Below are positions 10,170-19,584 of a stretch of DNA of 64,000 nt, piece after piece. The DNA lies in assembly GCF_009363435.1 (NCBI RefSeq), contig NZ_CP045354.1, positions 3,686,501 to 3,750,500 of the forward strand, given 5' to 3'. The position numbers and the translations under genes are program-made. Numbering within the stretch: the first letter of the stretch is position 1; every line of letters begins with the position of its first letter. The notes beneath the pieces are model-generated. The model searched no databases and had not been told where the DNA came from. It was given only the letters and a program-made list of their open reading frames with translations. The stretch comes from Labrenzia sp. THAF82 (lineage in GTDB: Bacteria > Pseudomonadota > Alphaproteobacteria > Rhizobiales > Stappiaceae).

Positions 10170-10197
10170 TTGACACCTGAGCGCATAAATGTAGGGT
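10170..10197 (+). promoter_or_regulatory. possible promoter for the DEAD-box helicase
   Basis: TTGACA at 10170-10175 is followed after 16 bp by TAGGGT at 10192-10197, about 70 bp before the helicase start. The -35 is a perfect consensus and the -10 is weak. The rest of the 305-bp gap 9965-10269 shows nothing I can name. Confidence 0.35.
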
Positions 10198-10269
10198 GTG
10201 CGCCAATCGGCGCCTGGTCCGTCCAAGGCACTGTTTTCTAACCATCACAACATTCGGGCACACCGCTCC

Positions 10270-11718
10270 ATGGCATTTGATACTCTCGGTTTAAGCGAGA
10301 AGGTCCTCTCTGCAGTTGATGCAGCAGGTTATAAAGAACCAACGGCAATCCAAGCGGGTGCCATACCTCAGGTTCTTGAGCGGCGTGACATTCTTGGCAT
10401 TGCTCAAACGGGCACAGGTAAAACAGCCAGTTTTACTCTGCCCATGTTGACATTGCTCGAAAAGGGTCGTGCTCGCGCCCGCATGCCACGGACGCTCATT
10501 CTCGAGCCGACACGAGAACTTGCCGCTCAGGTCGAAGAGAATTTCGAAAAGTATGGAACCAATCACAAGCTCAACGTTGCGCTCCTGATTGGCGGCGTAT
10601 CTTTCGCGGAGCAGGACAAGAAACTCGATCGCGGTACCGATGTCCTGATCGCGACGCCCGGTCGTCTTCTGGACCATTTCGAACGCGGCAAGCTTCTGTT
10701 GCAGGGCGTAGAGATCCTGGTGATCGATGAGGCCGACCGGATGCTCGACATGGGTTTCATTCCTGACATTGAACGGATCTGCAAACTGATCCCGTTTACG
10801 CGGCAGACACTGTTCTTTTCCGCGACCATGCCGCCCGAAATTCAACGATTGACTGAGACTTTTCTTCAGAACCCCGCGCGGATCGAAGTTGCGCCGACGT
10901 CTTCGACAGCGGAAAACGTAACGCAGCTTCTCAAGGCGTCGCCATCGAAAGACTATGAGAAGCGTGCTGCGCTTCGTGAGCTTCTAGAAGGCGCTGAAGA
11001 CCTCAAGAACGCGATCGTCTTCTGCAACAGAAAACGAGACGTCTCGACACTGTTCCGCTCCCTGGAGCGTCACGAATACAATGTCGGCACATTGCATGGT
11101 GATATGGATCAGCGAACCCGAATGCTGATGCTCGACAATTTCCGAAAGGGTAACATCAAGCTCCTGGTTGCCAGCGATGTTGCTGCGCGCGGCCTCGACA
11201 TCCCCGAAGTCAGCCATGTCTTCAATTATGATGTTCCCAGCAATGCGGAAGATTACGTTCACAGGATCGGACGCACAGGGCGTGCCGGTCGCTCAGGAAC
11301 TGCCTATACGCTCGTGACCGGTGAAGACCAGAAGTACCTGGAAGCTATTGAGGCTTTGATCAAGATGTCGATCGACTGGACCGGTGACGCGATTGACTTC
11401 GAAGCTGTTGCAAAAGAGCGGAAAGCGCGTCGGAAAGCAGGAAAGTCCACAAAGACTGCTGCATCAAGCAACGACAACGAGGCAGATCAGCCAAAACCAG
11501 CCAACTCACGCCGCCGTTCCCAGCAAAAGAATCGTGACGGCAACGACAATCGAAATGAGGAGCAACAGGACGCCTTGAACACTTTGCCAATCTCCAACAT
11601 TCCGCACAAATCTAGCGGGAAAAAGACTCGCAGCGACAAAATGGAGCCTGCGTTTGGTGCCGGTGTTCACATTCCTGCTTTCCTTCTGCGCGAACCAAGA
11701 CCAAAAAAAGCGTCCTAA
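10270..11718 (+). CDS. DEAD-box ATP-dependent RNA helicase (RhlE-like)
   Basis: 482-residue RNA helicase that unwinds short RNA duplexes, likely in ribosome assembly or RNA decay. All core motifs are present in order: Q motif (KEPTAIQAGAIP), I AQTGTGKT, Ia PTREL, Ib TPGRL, II DEAD in VIDEADRMLDMGF, III SAT, IV IVFCNRKR, V RGLDIPEV, VI HRIGRTGRAG. The C-terminal ~100 residues are basic and low complexity, a usual RNA-binding tail of RhlE-type proteins. The ATG at 10270 (MAFDTLGLSE) fits family starts; 24 residues upstream of it in frame are not family-like. Confidence 0.92.
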   Translation: MAFDTLGLSEKVLSAVDAAGYKEPTAIQAGAIPQVLERRDILGIAQTGTGKTASFTLPMLTLLEKGRARARMPRTLILEPTRELAAQVEENFEKYGTNHKLNVALLIGGVSFAEQDKKLDRGTDVLIATPGRLLDHFERGKLLLQGVEILVIDEADRMLDMGFIPDIERICKLIPFTRQTLFFSATMPPEIQRLTETFLQNPARIEVAPTSSTAENVTQLLKASPSKDYEKRAALRELLEGAEDLKNAIVFCNRKRDVSTLFRSLERHEYNVGTLHGDMDQRTRMLMLDNFRKGNIKLLVASDVAARGLDIPEVSHVFNYDVPSNAEDYVHRIGRTGRAGRSGTAYTLVTGEDQKYLEAIEALIKMSIDWTGDAIDFEAVAKERKARRKAGKSTKTAASSNDNEADQPKPANSRRRSQQKNRDGNDNRNEEQQDALNTLPISNIPHKSSGKKTRSDKMEPAFGAGVHIPAFLLREPRPKKAS

Positions 11719-11839
11719 CGTCAAGTTCGTGTGAGAATCCTCATAACCTTAACGCCTCCTTAAATCTTACATCCGAGTTTGATCCTAGAACTTGCGTCCG
11801 TGTGGGGCGGATTCGCGAGTGTGTAGTGAGAGAAGCTTG

Positions 11840-12898
11840 ATGGCGGATGACGACGACCATAAGCGGACAATCCAGTATGGAGAATCCGCAATCAGTTACA
11901 TCAAGAAGAACGTTCTGCCAGCTTACCCGAGGTCCTATGAGCTTTGGTACACCTATTCTGCTGGCTACAATCAGGGCCTGAACCGGGCTATCAACGACAC
12001 GATCAAAGCGAGCGGGCGCGTAAGCACGGATGAGATGCTGACGCTATATGGCCGCTTCCTGTCCCCCACACGGCTCGGCGATCGACTTGATGAAGTTGGA
12101 TCCAAAGTTTCCAGAGAAGTTGAAGAGCTTGTCGACACGCTCAAATTGAGTGCAGACGCCACGTCAGACTATGGTAGTGCGCTGGAACAGGCCGGCGAAA
12201 AGATCAAATCCATCGAAGACGCGGAAAAGCTGCAGATCTACGTGACTCACCTGGTGAAATCGACCCAGAACGCAGTTGCCACCAACAGAAAGCTGGAAAG
12301 CCAGCTGCTGGAATCTAAGAAGCACATTGAGAACCTGCAGTCCTCGTTAGAAGCGATCAGATACGAATCGCTCACAGACGAGCTGACAACCCTCAACAAT
12401 CGCAAGCACTTTGAAAACTCACTTGAACGAGTGATCGAACAGTCAAAGGAAAGCAGACGCGGATTTGCTCTTCTGATGACCGATATTGACCACTTCAAGA
12501 AGTTCAATGACACCTTTGGTCACCAGACCGGAGACCAGGTCCTGCGGCTTGTTGCGTTGTCCGTCAAACAGAATATCAAGGCCCAGGATATTGCCTGTCG
12601 CTACGGCGGAGAAGAATTCGGTATCATCCTTCCCCACTCCAGTCTCGAAGAGGCATCGGAGATTGGCGAGCGGATCCGCAATGCCGTGATGTCCAAGGAA
12701 CTGGTGAAACGCTCCACGGGAGAAAACCTCGGTCGTGTGACCATCTCTGTCGGAATTGCGACGTTCCGTTCTGATGACAGCGGGCACTCTATCGTTGCTC
12801 GCGCAGACGAAGCTCTCTACGCAGCCAAAAATGCCGGCCGCAATCTCGTCAAGACCGAGCTGGACCTATCTGCAGAAAGCCAGGAAAGCGTCGCCTAG
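11840..12898 (+). CDS. GGDEF-domain diguanylate cyclase
   Basis: 352 residues. About 190 N-terminal residues are helical and partly coiled coil (roughly 130-190). A GGDEF domain with the active-site variant GGEEF (CRYGGEEFGIILP) and the substrate and metal residues (LMTDIDHFKKFNDTFGHQTGD) follows. It should make cyclic di-GMP from two GTP. There is no membrane segment or known sensor domain, so it is probably cytoplasmic. The inhibitory RxxD site before GGEEF reads KAQD, so product inhibition may be lost or weakened. The ATG at 11840 was preferred to a start 16 codons upstream. Confidence 0.9.
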   Translation: MADDDDHKRTIQYGESAISYIKKNVLPAYPRSYELWYTYSAGYNQGLNRAINDTIKASGRVSTDEMLTLYGRFLSPTRLGDRLDEVGSKVSREVEELVDTLKLSADATSDYGSALEQAGEKIKSIEDAEKLQIYVTHLVKSTQNAVATNRKLESQLLESKKHIENLQSSLEAIRYESLTDELTTLNNRKHFENSLERVIEQSKESRRGFALLMTDIDHFKKFNDTFGHQTGDQVLRLVALSVKQNIKAQDIACRYGGEEFGIILPHSSLEEASEIGERIRNAVMSKELVKRSTGENLGRVTISVGIATFRSDDSGHSIVARADEALYAAKNAGRNLVKTELDLSAESQESVA

Positions 12899-12956
12899 TC
12901 CAATCTCGGACATACGCATGACCTTTCTGGCTCTGGTTGTTCGGTGAAACGAAACT

Positions 12957-13619
12957 TCAGACTTTTGCTCTCAAGCCCATCTGCCAGAAATCACTTTCCA
13001 ACCGGCAGGCTTTTTCAAAAAGTGACAGTACCCTTGGATAGCGACGCTCTGTCATGACGTCGTCTGCTGTCCCATCCATCCAGCTGGAAAAGTCATTTGC
13101 GAGGCTCTGGTAAGCTTCACTTGAATATTCCTGAATCCACCGCTGGTAAGGGTTGGTATCGTTGTCACAGCCCTTCGCACTGAGTTGCCTGCCTATTTCG
13201 GCGTAACCAATGACACAGGGAGCTAGCGCGGCCTGAAGATCGAGCAAGTCTCCAGACATACCCGCATCCAAGACAAATCGCGTGTAGGCCATTGTCGGTG
13301 TGTCTTCCGGGGCCTGTTCAATTTCATCGCGGGACATGCCCCACTTGCCGCACAACTCGATGTGCAGTTCCAACTCCACATCAAGGATGGCCTTCACACC
13401 TTCCAGCGACATGCGCATGTCCGCAACTCTCGGGCTCTTGTAGATCCCTAAGGCATAGGCCCGCGCGAATTGAATCAGGAACAGATAGTCTTGAACGAGG
13501 TAGTGCTTGAAGCACTCCAGGGGGAGTTTGCCGTCACCCAATTGCTCGACAAAGTCATGCTGCGTGTAGTCAGCCCACTGCGGCGCCGCGTCGGCCTTGA
13601 GCCGTTCAAACAATTTCAT
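12957..13619 (-). CDS. tenA: TenA-family thiaminase II / aminopyrimidine aminohydrolase
   Basis: 220 residues, all-helical TenA family, which hydrolyses degraded thiamine (formyl-aminopyrimidine) to feed HMP salvage. FKHYLVQDYLFLIQFARAYALG matches the family's N-terminal core. The conserved Cys lies in ALAPCVIGYAEIG, and the C-terminal EKACRLESDFWQMG carries the conserved Glu and Trp. No other thiamine gene is nearby. It converges with the diguanylate cyclase gene and lies 41 bp downstream of sufA on the same strand, so it may be read through from the suf operon. Confidence 0.87.
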   Translation of the reverse strand: MKLFERLKADAAPQWADYTQHDFVEQLGDGKLPLECFKHYLVQDYLFLIQFARAYALGIYKSPRVADMRMSLEGVKAILDVELELHIELCGKWGMSRDEIEQAPEDTPTMAYTRFVLDAGMSGDLLDLQAALAPCVIGYAEIGRQLSAKGCDNDTNPYQRWIQEYSSEAYQSLANDFSSWMDGTADDVMTERRYPRVLSLFEKACRLESDFWQMGLRAKV

Positions 13620-13660
13620 TGATTTCGCTTACTTGAAAAACCGGACAAAGGTTCGTTGTC

Positions 13661-14035
13661 TCAGCGCGCAAAGGCACTGAGGTCGGCTTCCTGCAAAGAC
13701 ACAGATTCGCCGCAGCCACACGCTGAAACTTCATTCGGGTTTTTGAACACAAAACCAGACCGGAATTTGGTCACTTCGTAGTCCATTTCCGTTCCAAGCA
13801 GAAAGAGCACTGCCGAGGGGTCGACAAAAAGCTTGGCTCCTTTGTCTTCCACGACGTCGTCACCTGCACTCGCCTCTTCCACGAGGTCCATGGTGTATTC
13901 CATACCCGCGCAACCGCCCTTCTTGATGCCTACGCGCAAGCCGATGGCATCCTTGTCCGAATTCTCGACAAGGCTTTTCACTCTATCAGCTGCGTCATCG
14001 GTCAGTGAAATGACCTGAAAATTTCCGGCGGCCAT
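13661..14035 (-). CDS. sufA: SufA/IscA-family iron-sulfur carrier
   Basis: 124-residue A-type carrier, last gene of the suf operon. The cluster-binding cysteines are present: GGCAGMEY and the C-terminal ACGCGES. The core LFVDPSAVLFLLGTEMDYEV is standard. It is separated from sufT by 104 bp, the longest gap downstream of sufB. It is the second A-type protein in the window and is more divergent from ErpA, with a short extra C-terminal tail (LQEADLSAFAR). Confidence 0.92.
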   Translation of the reverse strand: MAAGNFQVISLTDDAADRVKSLVENSDKDAIGLRVGIKKGGCAGMEYTMDLVEEASAGDDVVEDKGAKLFVDPSAVLFLLGTEMDYEVTKFRSGFVFKNPNEVSACGCGESVSLQEADLSAFAR

Positions 14036-14139
14036 ATTTTCCTCATTCAGTTCCGGCGGTCCAAAACCTGATATAAGATCTCAGCTTATAAGAAAAAAGG
14101 GTCTGGCTGTAGTGGTATTTGTCACTACGCGGTGCAGCT

Positions 14140-14535
14140 TCAGTACCAATTCAGTGCGACTTTTGCCTCATCGGACATACGTTCTGGTGTCCAGGGAGGG
14201 TCGAAGACCATGTCGACATTGACGGGCCCGACGCCTGCAACCGCTGAAACAGCGTTTTCCACCCAGCCCGGCATTTCACCTGCAACCGGACAACCTGGTG
14301 CAGTCAAGGTCATGTCAATGTTGATGGATCTGTCATCTTCAATATCGACCTTGTAGATCAGGCCAAGTTCATAGATGTCACACGGAATCTCTGGGTCGTA
14401 GACCGATTTCAGTGCGCCAACGATGTCTGTTGTCAGTCGATCCAGTTCGTCCGATGAAATAGCACTCTTTGCGGAGACCTCGGCCTGCAGGGCTTCACCA
14501 TCCGCATTGGTGTCAATTGTCGTCGCATTTTCCAT
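14140..14535 (-). CDS. sufT: SUF-system assembly protein, MIP18/DUF59 family
   Basis: 131 residues, MIP18-family (DUF59) domain: VYDPEIPCDIYELGLIYKV, LTAPGCPVAGEMPGWV with the conserved Cys, and the C-terminal VFDPPWTPERMSDEAK. These proteins help mature Fe-S proteins and sit next to sufS in alphaproteobacteria. The first ~35 residues are variable. It begins 14 bp after sufS, so it is co-transcribed. Confidence 0.9.
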   Translation of the reverse strand: MENATTIDTNADGEALQAEVSAKSAISSDELDRLTTDIVGALKSVYDPEIPCDIYELGLIYKVDIEDDRSINIDMTLTAPGCPVAGEMPGWVENAVSAVAGVGPVNVDMVFDPPWTPERMSDEAKVALNWY

Positions 14536-14549
14536 CTTTGGGTCCGTCC

Positions 14550-15806
14550 TTACCCGAAAAAGCTCTGTGCTTTCAACAAGGCCTCATAGAGGGCATCCAC
14601 TTCAGAGCGTGTATTGTAGAGGCCAAAACTTGCTCGACATGTAGACGTCACGCCGTATTTTGCCAAGAGCGGTTGCGCACAATGTGTGCCAGCTCTTACC
14701 GCAACTCCTGCACGGTCGATGATTGTCGCGACATCATGGGCATGAGCGCCCTTGATTTCAAAGGAAACGATCGCGCCCTTGTCCGGCGCTTCGCCGAAAA
14801 TTCGCAACGAGTTGATTTCTTTCAGTTTCTGATGTGCATAAGACCTTAGATCAGCTTCGTGCCGAGCTATGTTCTCGCGGCCAATCCCATCCATATAGTC
14901 AAGCGCTGCGCCAAGGCCAATGGCTTGAACAATGGGTGGGGTCCCTGCCTCAAAGCGATGCGGAGGATCGTTGTATGTCACCATGTCTTCGGTGACATCG
15001 AGGATCATCTCTCCGCCTCCGTTAAATGGTCTGAGCGAATTTAACCGCTCTGATTTTCCCCAAAGCACACCAATGCCGGACGGGCCGTAAACCTTGTGTC
15101 CGGTGAAGACGTAATAATCGCAATCGAGGTCCTGCACGTCGACGGGCAAATGCACCGCGGACTGACTGCCATCGACAAGTACCTGGATCCCGCGCTCGTG
15201 CGCGATCCGGCAGATCTCCTTTATCGGTACGACAGTGCCCAGGACATTGGACATCTGTGTAATTGCGACCAGTTTTGTTTTGTCAGTTAACGTATCTGCA
15301 AACGCGTCGAGATCGAAACTGCCGTCTTCTCGCACGTAAACCCATTTCAACTTGGCGCCACTACGTTCCCTGTGAAAGTGCCATGGAACGATGTTTGAAT
15401 GATGCTCCATGATCGAGAGAACGATCTCATCACCTTCACCGAAGAAATCCGGTCCCAATCCATAGGAAACGAGATTGATCGCCTCGGTTGTCGATTTGGT
15501 GAAGACGATTTCGTCAACCGACTTTGCGTTTAGAAATCGGCGAACTTTTTCGCGCGCCGCCTCATAGTTGTCGGTCGCCGTATTGGAGAGGAAATGTAGG
15601 CCACGATGGACATTTGCGTATTCTTCGGAATACGCCTTTGTCACGGCGTCTATCACCGCCTGAGGTTTTTGAGCGGATGCACCGTTGTCCAGGTAAACCA
15701 GAGGCTTGCCATAGACTTCCCGTGACAAGATCGGGAAGTCCCTGCGAATGGCGTCGACGTCGTATACAACATCGTCAATGATCGTTTCTGCGGTTGCGAC
15801 CGTCAT
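14550..15806 (-). CDS. sufS: SufS-type cysteine desulfurase
   Basis: 418-residue PLP enzyme of class II cysteine desulfurases, giving persulfide sulfur to the SufBCD scaffold. Seen: YLDNGASAQKP at the N-terminus, MEHHSNIVPW, the PLP Lys in FTGHKVYGPSGIGVLWG, and the catalytic Cys loop RAGTHCAQP. GGAG precedes the ATG. No sufE or sufU is in the operon; the sulfur acceptor is elsewhere or absent. A second cysteine desulfurase heads the same operon. Confidence 0.96.
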   Translation of the reverse strand: MTVATAETIIDDVVYDVDAIRRDFPILSREVYGKPLVYLDNGASAQKPQAVIDAVTKAYSEEYANVHRGLHFLSNTATDNYEAAREKVRRFLNAKSVDEIVFTKSTTEAINLVSYGLGPDFFGEGDEIVLSIMEHHSNIVPWHFHRERSGAKLKWVYVREDGSFDLDAFADTLTDKTKLVAITQMSNVLGTVVPIKEICRIAHERGIQVLVDGSQSAVHLPVDVQDLDCDYYVFTGHKVYGPSGIGVLWGKSERLNSLRPFNGGGEMILDVTEDMVTYNDPPHRFEAGTPPIVQAIGLGAALDYMDGIGRENIARHEADLRSYAHQKLKEINSLRIFGEAPDKGAIVSFEIKGAHAHDVATIIDRAGVAVRAGTHCAQPLLAKYGVTSTCRASFGLYNTRSEVDALYEALLKAQSFFG

Positions 15807-15843
15807 GCGCCGCTGCTCCTTATTCCACTCAGCTTAAGCGATG

Positions 15844-17163
15844 TCAGTGGCCGGCCAGCCAGTCACGCACCCGCTCCTCAAGCCCTTCGGTCACATCGTC
15901 TTCGCCGTATTCTTCGATAGCTTCTGAAAGGAAAGCCAAAACCAACAGGGTTCGTGCCTCGTCTTCAGGTATGCCCCGAGCTCTTAGGTAAAAGAGCAGG
16001 TCTTCGTCAATCTGTCCGCTGGTCGCACCATGTGCACAGATCACGTCATCGGCAAAAATTTCAAGCTCCGGCTTGTTTGCCATTTCTGCTTCTTCAGAAA
16101 GAAGCAGGGCCTGGGTCATCATCTCGCCGTCGGTTTTCTGGGCATGTTGGGCAACGTTGATCCTGCCCTGGTAAACACCCCGCGCACGACCATCGAGAAC
16201 GGTCTTGAAGAATTCACGGCTGTTACAGTTTGGCACTGCGTGGTCAACGATCAACGTCTGGTCAGCCAGATCTTCACCACCCGCCATTGTCACGCCGTAG
16301 ATCTTCGCCTCGGAGTGTTCACCGGTAAACTCGATAAACTGCTGGTTCCTCGCGAATTTTGGTCCAGCCATAAACCCGAGCGATTTGAACTCAGCCTCGC
16401 CTGCGATCGTGGCGATCGTTGTAAAGAGCCTTGCGGCATCAACCTTGCCAACAATCAGGCGGGTCGTCGCCAACGACGCTTTGTCGGCGACGTCATAGTC
16501 GAAAACGGCGTTCAATTCGCCCATTCCGGTTTCGCCAACGAACGTCTCCAACAAACGCAGCTTGGCACCTTCACCGAGCGTTATTTTGTGTCGGCTAACC
16601 TGCGCGCCTTCAGAGGTTGCAACCTGAATCAGTTCTACCGGCTTGGTGACTTCCACACCAGCTGCGAGCGAAATAACAACACCGCCTTGTACAAAGGCTG
16701 TGTTGAGAGCAATAACGCCATCATTTGCAGCGGACTTCGGAGAACGAAGCAACTGCGCGCCATTTTCTCCTTTCAACGCGGTGTTGAAGTCAGAAACGAC
16801 GGCTCCTTCGCCGGTGAGCCCGTCCAGATCAGAGAGCTGAGGAGCAAACACGCCATTGATCGTTACAATCTGGTATCTGTCGAGGTCGCCGTAGCTGTTC
16901 TGATCCGCCAAAATTGCTTTGGCGGCTGTTTCATCGGCGGCAGCCGCGAGAGGTGCTGCCGATTTCAAGAAGGCTCGCAGATCCGAGTACTTATATTCCT
17001 CGACCCGGCGATGAGGCAGTCCCCTGTCACGGATCTGTTCTACCGCCGCTTCCCTGAGCGCAGACACTGCGACGGAACCTTCCAGACTGTCTTTAAAGCT
17101 CTGGTAACGGTCCAACAGGTTGCTTTCAGCCTGTGTGTGTTTGATGAGTGCCGTTGCATTCAT
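15844..17163 (-). CDS. sufD: Fe-S cluster assembly protein SufD
   Basis: 439-residue SufB/SufD-family beta-helix protein, partner of SufB and SufC in the scaffold complex. The C-terminal half carries the family blocks (NCNSREFFKTVLDGRARGVYQGRI region, QKTDGEMMTQALLLSEEAEM region, CAHGATSGQIDEDLLFYLRARGI region). The ATG at 17163 has an AGGGAGCAGGGCGA ribosome region; the 6 codons upstream overlap it and were rejected. It starts 14 bp after the sufC stop. Confidence 0.94.
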   Translation of the reverse strand: MNATALIKHTQAESNLLDRYQSFKDSLEGSVAVSALREAAVEQIRDRGLPHRRVEEYKYSDLRAFLKSAAPLAAAADETAAKAILADQNSYGDLDRYQIVTINGVFAPQLSDLDGLTGEGAVVSDFNTALKGENGAQLLRSPKSAANDGVIALNTAFVQGGVVISLAAGVEVTKPVELIQVATSEGAQVSRHKITLGEGAKLRLLETFVGETGMGELNAVFDYDVADKASLATTRLIVGKVDAARLFTTIATIAGEAEFKSLGFMAGPKFARNQQFIEFTGEHSEAKIYGVTMAGGEDLADQTLIVDHAVPNCNSREFFKTVLDGRARGVYQGRINVAQHAQKTDGEMMTQALLLSEEAEMANKPELEIFADDVICAHGATSGQIDEDLLFYLRARGIPEDEARTLLVLAFLSEAIEEYGEDDVTEGLEERVRDWLAGH

Positions 17164-17177
17164 GTCGCCCTGCTCCC

Positions 17178-17933
17178 TCAAGCGGCTGTATCGATGTATT
17201 CGGCGTAGCCATGCTTCTCCAGATCAAGTGCAAGATCCTTGTCACCCGTTTTGACGATCTTGCCTTTGGAAAGGACATGGACAACATCCGGCACGATATG
17301 GTCCAGCAAACGCTGATAGTGCGTTATGACAACCATTGCCCGTTCCGGTGAGCGAAGCTTGTTGACGCCGTCGGAAACGACGCGCAATGCATCGATATCG
17401 AGGCCTGAATCTGTTTCGTCCAATACACAGAGCTTTGGTTCAAGCAAAGACATCTGCAGGATTTCCGCACGCTTCTTCTCACCACCCGAAAAGCCGACAT
17501 TCAAAGGGCGCTTCAACATGTCCATGGAAACATTGAGATGTGCTGCTGCTGCCTTTACGCGCTTCATGAAGTCCGGAATGGACAGAACGTCTTCTCCACG
17601 CGCCTTGCGCTGCGCATTCATCGCGGTTTTCAAGAATTCCATTGTGGCAACGCCTGGAATCTCGATTGGATACTGAAACGCCAGGAACATGCCAGCGGCG
17701 GCGCGCTCGTCCGGATCCATATCGAGCATGTTCTCACCATTGAAGAGGACTTCCCCTTCAGTGATCTCATAATCATCCTTACCGGCCAGCACGTAGGAAA
17801 GAGTGGACTTTCCGGAACCGTTCGGTCCCATGATGGCGTGAACTTCGCCGGCATTAACCGTCAGGTCGACACCCCGAAGGATTTCAGTTTCGTCTTCCGC
17901 GATGCGGGCATGCAGGTTTTTGATCTCAAGCAT
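17178..17933 (-). CDS. sufC: Fe-S cluster assembly ATPase SufC
   Basis: 251-residue ABC-type ATPase that drives SufBCD. Walker A is GPNGSGKS, the Q loop lies in FLAFQYPIEIPG, the ABC signature is FSGGEKKRAEIL, Walker B is LCVLDETDSGLD, and the switch His is in VITHYQRLL. The Walker B and D-loop sequence (ETDSGLDIDAL) is the SufC-specific form. It lies 66 bp downstream of sufB. Confidence 0.96.
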   Translation of the reverse strand: MLEIKNLHARIAEDETEILRGVDLTVNAGEVHAIMGPNGSGKSTLSYVLAGKDDYEITEGEVLFNGENMLDMDPDERAAAGMFLAFQYPIEIPGVATMEFLKTAMNAQRKARGEDVLSIPDFMKRVKAAAAHLNVSMDMLKRPLNVGFSGGEKKRAEILQMSLLEPKLCVLDETDSGLDIDALRVVSDGVNKLRSPERAMVVITHYQRLLDHIVPDVVHVLSKGKIVKTGDKDLALDLEKHGYAEYIDTAA

Positions 17934-17999
17934 TGAGATGTTTCCTTGTAACTCACGGGCTCACAGCCCCAAATTCAAATTCAATTCGAAAGCGGCTCG

Positions 18000-19472
18000 T
18001 TAGCCCACGGATCCTTCAAGACTGATGGAGATGAGCTTTTGCGCTTCAACCGCGAATTCCATCGGCAACTGCTGGATCACGTCCTTGACGAAGCCGTTGA
18101 CGATCAAGGCGACCGCCTCTTCTTCGGACAGTCCGCGCTGCAGGCAATAGAACATCTGATCGTCTGAAATCTTTGATGTTGTCGCCTCATGCTCGAACTG
18201 TGCCGACGCATTCTTGCTTTCGATATAAGGCACGGTGTGAGCACCACAGTCCTGGCCGATCAGCAGTGAATCACACTGAGTGAAGTTCCTTGCGTTCGAC
18301 GCTTTGCGGTGTGCAGAGATCAGACCACGGTATGTGTTTTCCGACTTGCCGGCGGAGATCCCTTTTGAGATCACCCGACTGGAGGTGTTCTTGCCCAAAT
18401 GGATCATCTTGGTGCCGCTGTCGATCTGCTGGTGTCCGTTGGATACCGCAATCGAATAGAACTCTCCGCGTGAATTCTCACCGCGAAGAATGCAAGACGG
18501 ATACTTCCAGGTGATCGCAGAACCCGTTTCGACTTGTGTCCATGAGATCTTGGAGTTCTTGCCGCGGCAGTCGCCACGCTTGGTGACGAAGTTGTAGATG
18601 CCGCCCTTGCCGTCTTTGTCGCCCGGGAACCAGTTCTGAACCGTGGAGTATTTGATCTCCGCGTCGTCGAGAGCCACAAGCTCGACCACGGCTGCGTGCA
18701 GCTGATTTTCATCGCGCTGCGGGGCTGTGCACCCTTCCAGATAGGAGACGTAGGACCCTTTCTCGGCAATGATCAGGGTACGTTCGAACTGACCGGTGTT
18801 CTGCTCGTTGATGCGGAAGTAGGTCGAGAGTTCCATCGGGCAGCGAACACCTTCTGGAATGTAAACAAACGACCCGTCAGAGAACACAGCGGAATTGAGC
18901 GTCGCGTAGTAGTTGTCAGTGATCGGAACAACGGACCCGAGATACTTTTTCACCAGATCCGGATATTCGCGCACAGCCTCGGAAATGGAGCAGAAAATAA
19001 CGCCAGCTTTTTTCAGCTCTTCCTTGAAGGTCGTCACAACGGACACAGAATCGAATACCGCATCAACCGCGACCCGGTTCTTTGGCTCAACACCGGCGAG
19101 AATTTCCTGCTCTGCCAGCGGAATACCGAGTTTTTCGTAGGTCGCAAGCAGCTCGGGATCGACTTCATCCAAGCTCTTCGGACCTTCCACGGACTTTGGC
19201 GCGGCCCAGTAGTAAAGATCGTCAAAGTCGATCTTCGGATAGGAAACACGCGCCCAATCCGGTTCGTCCATCTGCTGAAAACGACGCAGCGCATCCAGCC
19301 GCCAGTCGGTCATCCACTGCGGCTCGTTCTTTTTGGCCGAGAGAAATCGAACAGTCTCTTCAGAAAGGCCCTTTGCGCCCTTTTCTGACTCAATGTCCGT
19401 TACGAAGCCGTATTTATACTGGTCAACATCGATGGCTTTCACCTGTTCGATGGTTTCCTGTACAGCTGGCAT
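18000..19472 (-). CDS. sufB: Fe-S cluster assembly protein SufB
   Basis: 490-residue core scaffold subunit. Typical blocks: [19 protein letters not shown], the cysteine-containing [41 protein letters not shown] region, [26 protein letters not shown] region, and the C-terminal [18 protein letters not shown] region. GGAGG 6 nt before the ATG fixes the start. The 112-bp gap to iscS upstream holds no regulator gene, unlike clusters where an iscR-type gene sits here. Confidence 0.96.
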   Translation of the reverse strand: MPAVQETIEQVKAIDVDQYKYGFVTDIESEKGAKGLSEETVRFLSAKKNEPQWMTDWRLDALRRFQQMDEPDWARVSYPKIDFDDLYYWAAPKSVEGPKSLDEVDPELLATYEKLGIPLAEQEILAGVEPKNRVAVDAVFDSVSVVTTFKEELKKAGVIFCSISEAVREYPDLVKKYLGSVVPITDNYYATLNSAVFSDGSFVYIPEGVRCPMELSTYFRINEQNTGQFERTLIIAEKGSYVSYLEGCTAPQRDENQLHAAVVELVALDDAEIKYSTVQNWFPGDKDGKGGIYNFVTKRGDCRGKNSKISWTQVETGSAITWKYPSCILRGENSRGEFYSIAVSNGHQQIDSGTKMIHLGKNTSSRVISKGISAGKSENTYRGLISAHRKASNARNFTQCDSLLIGQDCGAHTVPYIESKNASAQFEHEATTSKISDDQMFYCLQRGLSEEEAVALIVNGFVKDVIQQLPMEFAVEAQKLISISLEGSVG

Positions 19473-19584
19473 ACTGTGCCTCCATTTAGCAGACCCTGTG
19501 TCTGCTCATTGCAGTTTTCCCTGCAATTCAGGACAGGATCCCTGAACCGCATCTCACTTGCCGGGCAAAGCCCGAATTATCACT

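Noticed and set aside
16030..17208. 392-codon open frame antisense to sufD
   Set aside because: sufD is clearly conserved; the antisense frame has no family features or ribosome site.
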